Source: Diprion similis
Lineage: Eukaryota; Arthropoda; Insecta; Hymenoptera; Diprionidae
Reading direction: 5' to 3'
Length of the DNA: 64,000 bases
NCBI RefSeq assembly: GCF_021155765.1
Contig: NC_060116.1
Span: 4,340,001 to 4,404,000, forward strand
How positions within the stretch are numbered: position 1 is the stretch's first letter; each line of letters starts with the position of its first letter. A model generated the notes under the pieces. It saw only the letters and a program-made list of their open reading frames with translations, had not been told where the DNA came from and ran no database searches. This document shows, one piece after another, positions 23,756 through 35,340 of this stretch. The translations under genes were made by a program, and so were the position numbers.

Positions 23756-26700
23756 ATGGATATCGATGAATGCTCTGGTGGTGAATCTGTGGAGGAGGAA
23801 GAAGAGGAGGAAGAGGATTCCACACGGTCGAATAGCAGCAGTAGTAGTAGCAGCAGCAGCACAGTTGACACCAGAGATGACAGCGGAGATGAACAATGCA
23901 GCAGTGCCTCGGATAGTCAGGCCTCAGCTGACGACAATGAAAACTCCGAAGACGCCGTAGTAAGCCGAAGCTTTTTACCTCATTCCACAAATTTGAAACA
24001 CCTGACTAACTTAGTTTTAGCCAACTTGTATAAAGGATATCTTATGCCTGAATATATTTGTTATAAATATTATGAAGTGTTACTGTAATGAAAATAACAT
24101 TCCGTGTAAATTATGTAGCGATGGGAGACATGTGTCGCTATGGGGAGGAGGGTAAAATTGCCACAAGGACTCTGCGAGCATCTGACCATTTTCCAAGAAT
24201 TATTCGACTATTCGAGAATTTGGAATGAAAGTTTGAGTGAAAGCGACAAGGAATGTTTATCCCGGTTTCTACCAACGTTTCCTGAAGATTGCGATCAGGA
24301 GCTCGAACGTGAAAAAACCTTGCGTATGCTTTTTAACAGAGAAAATTCAAGGTAACGTAAAAGTTCATTGTATTGTAGACATTTGAATTGGAAAAAAAAC
24401 GCTGAGTTTTATTGTAAATCCTAATATTTTGTTTACTTCAGATACGGCGTTGCAGCTTTGGATGCATTCCACAATCATGTATCTGCAGGGCATTACCGCC
24501 CCGATATTAGAAGAATGTGTAAATTAGTGCGAAAAGCACAACAAAGGAGATTGCTTTACGAGGAAAGAAAACGTTCGTATGAGCTGGCTGGGCAATTGCT
24601 TAAATCCAGAGAATCTTTATTGGCCAGTGCTTATAAGCAGGGCTTCAGTCAGCCAACTAACCGGATATCTAAATTTCACTGGAATAAGCCTAGACCTGCT
24701 ATGGGTAAAGAATGTTTGCTTAGATTTGATAACAGTTTGAAAAGTTGAAGTGTATGAATAACAAATTTTTCGTTCATTGATGATATTAAATATTATTATT
24801 CTATGTTCTGCAATGTAAATTAAAATGATGACTTATCTTTCAGTTGAGGAACGTACCAGACAGCGTTACTTGGAAGAATTAAGTGCTCTTAGAGCAGAAC
24901 TTGGAGTGAATATGCGAGCTATTGTTGAAAGCTCTTCCGAGGATGAAGAGCGCTATTCACAACAGCTGCATGCTAAGAAAAAGAAAAAACGTTTAACTAT
25001 GGCTTTTCAAGCAGCACCTATTAAGACACTTCAACTGAATCCTGATGAGGACACTGTACGGCCTGTGTCATCTACTTTTCACCAATCAAAGTTTGGGCTC
25101 CCTTTGGAGAGTCAGGGCTTGTCCCTACTTGGCTACGAACAATCAGATGATGCATATCGGGCCATGTTAGCTGCTCACAAAAAACGGCGCACTAGACGAG
25201 ATGTGCGTTCCAACAATGAAGTTTCCTTATAATCTTGTTATTATTCTTTTTAATAATGATCATTGAATGCCCTAGAACAAGGGAACGTACATTTTATTTA
25301 TATATATATATGCGCATTTCAGAATCATCCAGAATTGAATACTCAGGGGATTTCCTTGGCCGAATTGTCGCGACGTGCTCAAATTGGGCAGAAACATAAA
25401 CTATCATTGAACAGTGCTGTTCGTCCTGTGGTTGTTAAAAAACGTATAAAACTTGAACAAACGCCTTCTGGTCCCCCTTTGGCCTCAAAATCTGTTCACG
25501 TCAGTCCTGTAAAACCTGAAAGTGACAACAGTGATTATTCTCATACAATCGATAATGACCATCGACAAATTATTTCTGCAGTCGACTCAAGTGGTCCTTT
25601 GAGTACAGTTAAGATGGAGCCTGTAGATACATACGAACCACAATTATCAGGGAAAAAGAAAATGTTCTCTAACTCGTAAGTAACCAGATAAAACAAGTAA
25701 ACTAATGTTTGGTTACAATGTAAAATGCTAGCCACATCGTATTTGAAACCGTTATTCAATATTTCACTGTACTTTTAATGAATCTTTACTTTGATACTGG
25801 CAAATATTAAGTTATATTTCTTTGTCGAACCATCAAAAAACAATTTTCTCTCATATTTCAAAGGATATCACAAAGAGTTACATTTCATCATCTGATTCCC
25901 TTTCAGGTGTTCGGGATTATCAAATTCAAGTGGAGGAATATTACCATCGACCCCTGTTGTCAAGACGGAGATAGAAGATTTTGAATATGATTCAGAGATC
26001 AAAACTGAGGTCAATAATAAAGCTAGTGATGAGGTATCAAAAAAAAAACCCTATACTCTTTTGGATTTCAGATACTTTTGAACTTTGTCAACATATTTTT
26101 TTATGCAATAGAGAGAAACTGAAGATGATGAAGAGGATGACAAAAAAACGTTAGATTTGGAGAGCATAGACATGATGCAAATACCGATTCAGTTAGATAA
26201 TGGCATTGATCTTCTGGATGATGTGAAGTCAGTATAAAATCGCAGTATTGAATATTGCTTATTTACATCAGGTAGTAAGGGATTAATTGATTAATTTGCT
26301 AGGTGTGGTAGTGACGTAACTCAAGAAGGAGAAGGAAGGGAGGGTGATCTGATGCAAGAAACTCACTCATGCTTCTTTTCTCTCCTGAGAGATGCGTTTG
26401 TTTCAAAGGGAGAATATCGAATGAGTACTGCAGAGATGAGAGATGCAATTACGCAATGGCAGGGTAACCCGATTTCTCCGCTCAACGACTGGTCAGTAAT
26501 AAGTACATTAAATGACTTTGAAAATTTCATATCAAATTTTATTTCTATCAGAGAGCGCTATATTATGTTTCAGTAATTAACAAACTCTAGACTTAAAACT
26601 TTCATCTTTCATATCATACAGTTCTTATCAATTGAGTTTTCATACAGGTATTCATTAGCACCTTCTTGGCCTGCTCTCGTACCTCTTGCTCTTGGATTTC

Positions 26701-29700
26701 TTGCTGGAGAGTTAGTCTACTCTTCACAGGAGACAGATCATCCAACGGAACAAGAACTGGTCCCATATTTAGAAAACAAGGGAAGAGGCGTATATGCGTG
26801 GATAGGAGCTGGTAGAGATTCAGACTCTCGTCTTGCAACCTACTGTGGCCGTTTTCTAACTCATCGGTAAACATTAGTTATTCAAAATAAGAACATAATA
26901 AATTTATTTGATCCATTGCGTATATCATGTTCATAGAAAGGTGAATGTAAGATATCACTTTTACCGAAAATTAATTTGAAAGATCGTTTTACACAACTAA
27001 ATAATATTTACATTGATCAACGTTTTTTCAGAGACTCTTTAGGACCTCCAGTGCATTCTGTGAACAGCGCTAACATCGCCGCTAAACAACAACAACAGCA
27101 GCAACAGCAGTCTGCTAATAGCAGTAGTAATACCTGCAGGGGTGGAAGTCCTGCTGCAGAAATTACAGCAGGTGGGGATGGGTTAATGGGCACAATGGGT
27201 GAGTGGGAGCCACCAAGAGCTCTATGGCCAACAGAGTGGAAGGTCCGTGCTTCTACGGTTGAGGAACGGGAAGAGTTCAGAAGACAAGAACAATTGCGAT
27301 ATGCAACTCCACACAAGGCATTCACATATAGGATGCATGGTTATGCGTCTGTTGTTGGTCCAGTGAAAGGAATTTATCAACATAATGTCGGTACGAGCTA
27401 TGATGAGTGGACAGATAATCGAAATTGACTTTTGAATTTTATTCTTACAATTAGCTTTCGCTTTACAAGAATGTAATCCAAACATGTACCATTTAAGCTT
27501 CCGGACTGAACAAACCTCGGGGGCACTCACTACTGGTAGCAGATAGACCAAATTTTGTGACGATCCTTGCACTAGTCAGAGATGCCACAGCTAGACTACC
27601 CAATGGTGAAGGAACTCGCGCTGACATCTGCCAGCTGCTTAAAGATTCGCAATATATTAGAGATCAGGGTGATAATGGTGATGGCAGCCACGACAAAGAG
27701 GGTTATTTACATTCCGTCGTGTCAGGAGCTCTAGATCGGCTTCATTATGAGGCAGATCCCTGTGTTAGATATTACCCCAGGCGTAAGGAGTGGCTTTACC
27801 TACACCGAGCAAGATCTGAATCTGAATTTGGTTTGTACCTATGCTTTATTTGTTGCAAATTTCTGCCATAGATAAATTCTTTTACCATATTGTAAACTTT
27901 TTTCAAGTTTCGATTTATGACTTGAAATTATAATTATGACAGAGGATATATTCCTTTTTCGCACCGCATTAATAGCTGATACTTACGTGGAAAAGCTCCT
28001 CGATAATAGTCAAATTTTAATCTCTGCAAACAGAAATGTACCATCAACAATTGCAAGGTGTGGCAAAGAATAAAAAAAATATTGGAGGGGCATCTCGTAA
28101 TAAGTCCGCCAATCCAATCACTAAACCTGTCAACGGAAATAAGGAACTGTCTACAACTAAAGAAACAACTCCGAAAAGAGAAAAAAAGACATTAGTCCCA
28201 CAGCCCGGTATTGCCAGGTAAATATTGGAAAACATTTTGAATCCCATCTACAGTAACGTCTTGTTATGAATTGTGAAAATAACCGCGGTAACTTTTTTTT
28301 TTACCGTTACGATTTCACCTGTTTTCAGGATTTTCTAATTTCATATTAACCTTACAGAAAAGAGAATCGTAAGGCTGAGGAATTGATAATTGAATCAAGT
28401 GATCAGCCTGTACCTGTAATTGCTACCGCTGTACCTACTTCATTGAGTACAACTGCTGCGCCGGTCGTTGTATCTTCAACCGCAAATACCTCAGACTCTC
28501 CAATAGAAAGAGAGAAATTAGTTACTGTCGAAGTAAAGCCGCAAGTTAATGTACAACAGATCAAAAAAGTTGTTACAGGGAAGCCGATTACTGTGCCTAA
28601 AAGTCATACAACAAATGCTTCTCAGAGTTTACTGCAGTCAAATCAACACTTCCCACATCACCAAATTCAAGTATCTACCTCCGCTGGCCTGCAAACAATT
28701 CGTCTTTCTGGGCATTCCGTACTTCACTCTCAAACCTCTACTAATTCACCTGCATTGACCAATACGAACACCACAACAAGTCCGAATATAACAACCATAT
28801 TATCGGGTACAAAAATCACTCAACAGTTGCAGCAACAGACATCCATTTCGAATCAAACAGGAAAAAGTATTTTACAAGCTGTTAAACAGCAGCAGCAATT
28901 GCAACTGCAACAGCAACAAACACAACAGCAACAACCAATTGTACAACAGCAGCAACAAGTAGCACAACCACAGCAGCAACAACTCCAACAGCTGCAGCAA
29001 CAACAACAGCAGCAACAGCAACAACAGCAACACGTTTTACCAGGAAAAACGTTACTTGCTTCACAGATAAAACTGGTTAGTTCTGGTCAAATCAAATCAC
29101 TCCTGACCAGCCACGGGTTACAGGGACAGACAATATTTATTAAACAATCAGCATCTCCAACAACTACTCAACAGCAGTTGCAACAGCAACAATTGAAGGT
29201 AAATAATCGCTGATATTAGATGAACGTACGAAAGAAGAAATTGTTGTCATAGTTTTTAGTAAACTGCAAAGTGTCAGATCAATGACACAGATGTAACTGT
29301 CAGGATGAAATTCTGCTCAATAAATTACTTGGTGTTTATTTTTGTGATTATTACATGATTTCAGCAACAGCAACAACTTCAGCAGCGGCTTGTTAATAGT
29401 CAACAGCAACAACAACAGTCTTCTGGTATGCAGCGAATAATTGCCCAAATTGGTGGTAAACCAATTGCTGTGCAAATACAACAGTCTCCACATCAGCAAC
29501 AACAACAGCAAAAGATATTGGCCAAGGTTCTAACTAGCGCAGGTGGCGGTCAATTAATCTCTGTCGAAAGCTTACTAGCTCAAAAAGGATTAAAGCTCGC
29601 CACAGCGACAACTCATACAAGCCCTTTGAGTCAAGTCAACAAACAAGGAAAACAAGTGATACAAGCACAGTATCAGGTTAGTACTACTGTAAATCGGATA

Positions 29701-30269
29701 CCATTCGATTGTTAGGAGAAGTCAAACATATTGTAGTTTCTAAGAGGTCCATCACCATATCTGATTTCACTTTAGAATTAAATTTCTATATGAAAAAATT
29801 CAACCTACATGACAGATGTAATTATTCTTAGGTTGTGTCGCAGGCTGCAACAGCAGCCCAATCAAAAGTGACCGTCAGTTCACAGCAGCAACAGCAGCAG
29901 CAACCTCAAACAGTACGAATGGTGGCTGCTCAACTTGCGGGGAAACCAATAATGTTGGCCAGTAGTAGTAAAGGTGTCAGTGTTGCAGGTGGAACAACCG
30001 GGGTAGTGTTAAGCAAACAACAACAACAGCAACAACCTATTATTTTACCTAGCCAACTGCTGAACATCAAAACACTACATGGATTGAAGGTCATACCAGC
30101 ACCTGCTGGTTTAAAGACCGGAGCAGTTTATGCGCGTGTTATTGCCCCCTCTGTACAAACTACCACTGCGAATCAACAACCACAACAGCAGCCACAGCAA
30201 CAGCAGCAACAACAGCAACAATCGTTACCAGCAATGCGAAATCCATATGTCACGCCCCGTCAAGATTAG
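23756..30269 (+). CDS. NFRKB: NFRKB, INO80 complex subunit G
   Basis: Fifteen coding exons: 23,756-23,959; 24,119-24,351; 24,442-24,704; 24,844-25,202; 25,323-25,675; 25,907-26,033; 26,112-26,227; 26,303-26,491; 26,648-26,866; 27,032-27,390; 27,498-27,830; 28,034-28,217; 28,358-29,198; 29,365-29,676; 29,832-30,269. They give about 1,509 residues, phase-consistent throughout. NFRKB is the INO80 chromatin-remodeller subunit that binds and holds the deubiquitinase UCH37/UCHL5. An acidic/serine N-terminus is followed by a DEUBAD region (exons 2-4, e.g. LPTFPEDCDQELE and GHYRPDIRRMCKL), a winged-helix domain (exons 8-9, FFSLLRDAF to ALGFLAGE) and a strongly conserved block in exons 10-11 (HKAFTYRMHGYASVVGPVKG; RLPNGEGTRADICQLLKDSQ). 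The C-terminal 500 residues are glutamine-rich. The exon 1 donor is ambiguous by three bases. Poly(A) signal at 30,702-30,707. Confidence 0.93.
28880..30240 (+). repeat. NFRKB: CAG/CAA polyglutamine tracts in NFRKB
   Basis: Several long glutamine runs encoded by mixed CAG and CAA codons lie in exons 13-15 (dense at about 28,888-29,030, 29,365-29,415, 29,490-29,510, 29,881-29,905, 30,015-30,035 and 30,174-30,221). A shorter one is in exon 10 (about 27,085-27,110). The mixed codons make them more stable than pure CAG arrays. They create long artefactual frames on the opposite strand. Confidence 0.85.
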
Positions 30270-31303
30270 GCTTGATTTTTATTTATTGTCTTTACGTTAT
30301 TAGTAAGTATAGTAGAAAATAATAGCAAATGATGTCGAAGGTAATTGCCGAAACAAGAATGGTGTAAATTACATAACTAATTTACGATCCCAGATTATAA
30401 ATAGGTATATGCACTCGGGTATGTACGTTTCTAACTGTCATCACCTACACTTATACCAATTCTGTTCAACAGTTAGGTCGGCTGAACGGTTGTCCAGAGT
30501 TCAATAATTTGAACAATTAACAATCAAATCGATGATTTTAATATTTGTACGTAAATTAAACTTATTTAAAAAGTATTGTGGTACCTACAGTTTTGACTTG
30601 GTGAGTATTTGAAAGTTTAATAATTCCTATGAATTCATAGGTGGAAAATTAAACTGTGTACATATCGTATAAAATCTCCCCATTGAAACGATTCACTTCA
30701 AAATAAACTAATTCCCTAAGAATAAAATCGGATAAAATTGTTACTTTCATAAATTGTTGCAAAAAAAAATCTGGCATAATAGATTCATGGGCTAAATGCA
30801 TAAAGAGTTGTATATTTAATTGTTTTTATAGTAGTAACACTTTTGTTTGAAGAAAATTACCAAGTTGAGAGCAGCTTTGCAAACATTATTATGGTCAATG
30901 AAACCAGATTATGTCGATTCAAATTTTGCACTTTACTTTAGAAAAGAAGCGTAAAAAAAAACCACTACTTGCTGTTTTGAAAGTTGCAATGAGACTGCAA
31001 GACTGGTTCCTTAATGCCCAAACCATTACTTCTAATTTGTTTCAAACTAAATTATTTCGAGTTTAGGGTTTTTGAAGTTGGTTAACTGTATTTCCAAAAA
31101 AAAAGGTGCAATTTCTTTGTATTGCTGACATCAATCAGACTATTTGTACATAAACAAGAATATGTGTGCTGCTGGTATCAACCTTAGAAATAAAATGATC
31201 ATTTTGCGAATTACAGGAAATGTCAGACAAAGACCAGGTATGAGTATTTTGGTGTTGAAATTTTTTATTGATTTAACGTATAATGTTTTTTGGAGACAGG
31301 TGT
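30270..31303. other. convergent 3' ends of NFRKB and RpL36
   Basis: NFRKB runs in from the left (AATAAA at 30,702-30,707) and RpL36 from the right (minus-strand AATAAA at 31,269-31,264). Between them is AT-rich DNA with no gene. Confidence 0.6.
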
Positions 31304-32452
31304 TTAGTGGTGGGCAGCAGCCTTCCTCATCTGGACCAAAATGTTTCCAAGCTCCTCACGCTTCCTTTTAGCACGGATGTGAGTTCCCAACTGAATAAAT
31401 ACAAATATTGTTATTGATCTGGAATAGCTTTATGATAAGAGATTGAATCATTTTAATTTTCAATATTTCAAATACTTTGGAAGCAACAAGACAAATTATT
31501 TAATTCCATAACGGTAATATTATTTCTATTGAGGTGTTTTGAGATAGGTAACCCGTGCGGCTGTGCGGGTACTAGAATTCTTCGGGTCAGGTTGAAAAAA
31601 ACAAATTCAACTACTTCAAAGTAGCACTCAAGTTGCGAAACAGTAATTTTGTATTTATAGTTCTGTTACGATAATGGAATCAACTTCAACCCTTACCTTT
31701 GTCGATTGAATTAAAACAACTCAGTTACGAAGTTAAAATTTGGCTAGGCTCGACTGAAACAGCTTCTACGATAACGTCACCAGTTGGGGTTATAAAACAT
31801 AGCACTGATTCCCTATCCTCCAACTTTCAACTGAAGCGGTTACGGTTACGGTAACAAAAATTCTAACTCGTCCTTTATTGTATTTTAGACATCCTTGTAA
31901 TTGTGAAACGATTTTTCCGAAAAGTAAATTATTACAATAACGTTATTAACTTCAGCTTCATAAAGAACTGCAATAAGAATGATTGGGGTGACAGAGAAGT
32001 TTGGAACATTGAAGGAACTTACCCTTCTCTTCAAGAATTTCAGAGCTCGTTTGTCCTTAGACACCTTCAGTAATTCCATGGCGCGCTTTTCATATGGAGC
32101 ATGTCCAGTCACCTCTCGTATCAGGTCACGTACAAATTTGCTGTGCTTGGTTTGACGCTACACAGAAACGATTATACATTCAAGATCAGAAATAATAATC
32201 GTGGCAAGTGATCAAATAATTAAAAAAAAATAAAATGAAACTGTTATGTATTGAAAATGACAAATTTTTGTCCAGTTTGTATGCAACGCGATACTGAGGT
32301 TATGTACAACACAACTTGACACTTACTCCCTTGAGCCTAGCTGGGCGGATGGTAACGGTTTTTTCTTTTTCAGATTTGTTTTTAGCCACACGTATCTTGG
32401 TGGTTTTGTGACCCTTCTTGAGGCCGACGGCCAATTCGTACCTTGGTGCCAT
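31304..32452 (-). CDS. RpL36: 60S ribosomal protein eL36
   Basis: Three coding exons on the minus strand (32,452-32,327; 32,157-32,023; 31,390-31,304) give 115 residues, the usual insect length. The protein is a basic component of the large ribosomal subunit. The core [32 protein letters not shown] and [14 protein letters not shown] is diagnostic. A noncoding first exon probably lies just upstream (see separate entry). The poly(A) signal is about 35 bp past the stop, giving a very short 3' UTR as is normal for ribosomal protein genes. I checked the introns for box C/D snoRNAs by eye and saw none. Confidence 0.97.
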
Positions 32453-32637
32453 CCTGTTGTTAAAATACAATTTTTAGAGGTTATGTTATGATTGTCGCAA
32501 ATGCTGAAGAAAATACAATTTCATAAAAATATGTAACGAATCAAATAGATGGATCATTTACAAAAACAATTATATGCAACGGTACGGATGATGTGTACAG
32601 ATTCGAGAGATATATCGCGATTCCAAAAACAACGCAC

Positions 32638-32670
32638 CTCACGACACAACGACGCACGTTGAAAGAAATG
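32638..32670 (-). promoter_or_regulatory. RpL36: RpL36 noncoding first exon with TOP-like start
   Basis: Minus-strand donor GTGAG|GTGCGT ends a short exon at 32,638, and the acceptor AACAACAG lies one base before the ATG (exon resumes at 32,453). Upstream are pyrimidine-rich starts such as CTTTC and CTTCC, consistent with a 5'-TOP messenger. The exact start base is not determined. The exon begins only about 150 bp from the GTPBP3 stop. Confidence 0.5.
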
Positions 32671-32820
32671 GCTGGCCGGAAGTATTGTAACAAATGGACG
32701 TTTCTTTCATCACTGCCATTGGCCAATCGTAGACTTCCGAATAATAGCGGTAAATTGAATTTGAATAAATGAATGGTTACAAAATGTACACTTTCTAAGA
32801 TAATTTAGAACCTAGTGTAT

Positions 32821-34744
32821 TTATTTGCCAATACAAAAATCTTTGAATATCACATCAAGAATTTGTTCTACACTAACGTGTCCCGTAATTAAACCGAGTT
32901 CACGCATAGCGTTTCGTACTTCTTGTGCAGCTAGAACGATGTCACTTTTCTCACACTTAATAAGGTCGAAGTAATTATCTATATGTTCAGAACAATTTGT
33001 CAAATGTATTCTGTGTCTAGTTTGACTGACAGTAGGGTTTTCACGACACGGATCACCACATCTGAAAAATTTCAAAGTTTAATTATCATGCAGCATATGA
33101 GAAATAACTCAATGATCGGTTTCAATTCAGAAGAGCAGATAAATGATTATTTAATCAATCAATACTCACAAATTTTTTAAATGTATGGCGATACATTTAG
33201 AGAATCTTTGGAGGCCCACTTCTTTTGTACACGAAATAAAAATTGACCTGTCGTCTTTTAATAGTGACTCTCTTTCTTGGGGCTCCAACAAGTCTATTTT
33301 ATTCATTACTACCATACAGTGATCCATCACCTTTCCATTATTCAGTAAGACATCATTTAATCCTAGTCCTTCTACATATTCAATGATAAATTCTTCATAC
33401 TTCTTCTTACTTCTTAGATACGAAAACGAATTAGCCAATAGAATTATGAAATCAGCCCCCTTAGCATAATTTTTTGCTCTATGTATACCCTCTATCTCAA
33501 CAATGTCTGTCGTTTCTTTCCTTAGACCGGCAGTATCAGCTAGAATCACCGGATAATCACATATATTTAAATTTAATTCAACAATGTCCCTTGTGGTTCC
33601 AGCAATAGGTGTAACTATTGCAGCTTCTCGTTGAACAAGATAATTCAGCAAACTACTTTTCCCAACATTTGGTTCCCCAAGAATTACTGTTCGCACACCT
33701 TCACGTAATATCTCTCCTCTTCTACCATCTAAAAGGTGACATTTTATTTCCTGATTTAGAACTTTCAATACATTATTGCATTTGTCCATAACACCAGCTT
33801 CTATGTTGTCATCTTCACTAAAATCAATGTAAGCCTCGACATGTGCAATAGATTGTAAAAGTGTTTTCCTCCACTTAGTGTACAATTTGCTCAAACTTCC
33901 ATCAACTTGTAGATATGCTTGTTTTCTCTGCAGTTCTGTCTCTGCATGGATCAGGTCAGCCAACCCTTCAATTTCAGTCAGGTCCAACTTGTTGTTATAG
34001 AATGCTCGCCTTGTGAATTCACCCGGTAAAGCATGGGCAAATTTCAATTTCGAAAGAGCGGTTGTTACAGCTGCGAGTACAGCAGACCCGCCATGTATCT
34101 GAAATTCTACACTGTCCTCTCCAGTGAAAGAATTAGGTCCTATAATTTTAATGTTTTATCAAATTCAAGTCTATTACCTTTGATAATTATTGTACAAAAA
34201 TTATCTATAATAAGTTGCTACCTGGAAACCAAAGACATAAACCCTTGTCTATAACTTCCTTTGTATCTGGGTCATAGATATTTCGAAGAAAGGCTTTTCT
34301 GGGTTCAAGTTTCGATAAGTTTGTCATTTTCTTCAAGGCATCAATTGCCTGACCCCCTGATATCCTTATCACAGCAACACCGCATTTTCCGTGCCCTTAA
34401 ATAACAACGAAAAAATATTCAAAATTATTAAACAATACGTATTTCTCGGCTTTACGGTATAACCTGAGTGGAACTTAAAATCAAGTTAAACCTTCAAAGA
34501 ATGAGTTCAAAATTCAAGTTAGCGTTCTATATTTACTAAGTTGCGCAAATTTGTTTCAGAACTTGCATATTCGAAAATTTCAGTAAACAGTTTTAGAGTT
34601 ACTAGGTTTTCGTGAAATGTATTTGGTTTTAGGTGAGTTAAATATATAGACTAATTGTTAACCAGATGAGAGCGCAAAAATTGTTGAATTTCCATTCCAT
34701 CGTCTGTTGAAGAAAAATACTCCGGCAGTCTCTGGCGAAATCAT
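32821..34744 (-). CDS. GTPBP3: mitochondrial tRNA-modification GTPase GTPBP3/MnmE
   Basis: Four exons (34,744-34,663; 34,395-34,222; 34,139-33,170; 33,061-32,821) give 488 residues. With MTO1 this enzyme installs the taurinomethyluridine-type modification at wobble U34 of mitochondrial tRNAs. The N-terminus is aromatic and basic, as in a mitochondrial presequence, followed by the folate-binding TrmE-N domain (GKCGVAVIRISGG; FTGEDSVEFQIHGG). The G domain shows G1 GEPNVGKS (about 240-247), G2 GTTRD (266-270), G3 DTAG (287-290) and G4 NKID (365-368). The protein ends in FCIGK, the MnmE C-terminal motif with the catalytic cysteine. The stop codon overlaps a poly(A) signal (AATAAA, 32,825-32,820). 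The gene diverges from HINFP and runs in tandem into RpL36. Confidence 0.95.
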
Positions 34745-35340
34745 GAAGCGGGGAGTTAGGCATCGCACGAGCATCTTTACGAATGGATATTTACAGTATT
34801 TTGATGCTTTAAGGATTTTTATACGTTGACTGTGATGTGACCCGATTTGAAAAGTACTTTGTGAGTATCGTTAATAATGGTAAACTGTAAGTAGAACGAT
34901 TAAATCCAACAAATATGTGACGATCGTAACACTGCTGAAAACTGTCATGGTGGAGGACATGCATACCTACCCAGAAAGCTTACGTTTAATTTTGTGACCA
35001 ACAACGCGTATTACCTATATTTTACATATTTTCATTTGTTTCACAATAGCGAACAAATATCGAACTTGATTGTAGGATGTCTGCGATATTTCTTACAGGG
35101 CAATCCTTAATGCCCTTAGGTTCTAGGTTCTTCTATTTTCAATCCTACTGGTGTTTCATTGGTTAGCAGATGATTACAGGCTGAACTAATCGGTAATAAT
35201 TTTTGTTACAGGACCAAGATTGGCGGTAAAATCAAATATATCGCGGTTTGAAGATTGAATTTATCACTCGTTAAATATCTGCGGTCACACCCTCTAATCT
35301 TTACATATGATTATTCATATATCTTAATAAATTTTACGCA
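34745..35340. promoter_or_regulatory. divergent GTPBP3-HINFP promoter region
   Basis: About 600 bp separate two opposed start codons. A donor (ACTTT|GTGAGT, 34,861) and an acceptor (TTGTTACAG at 35,211) would allow a plus-strand 5'-UTR intron for HINFP. No TATA box is evident. Shared bidirectional use is inferred from geometry. Confidence 0.45.

Noticed and set aside
28882-29064. Minus-strand Val/Ala-rich frame
   Set aside because: Antisense shadow of the NFRKB polyglutamine tract.
31391-32637. snoRNA in RpL36 introns
   Set aside because: No box C (RTGATGA) with a paired box D seen on the sense strand; H/ACA type cannot be judged by eye.
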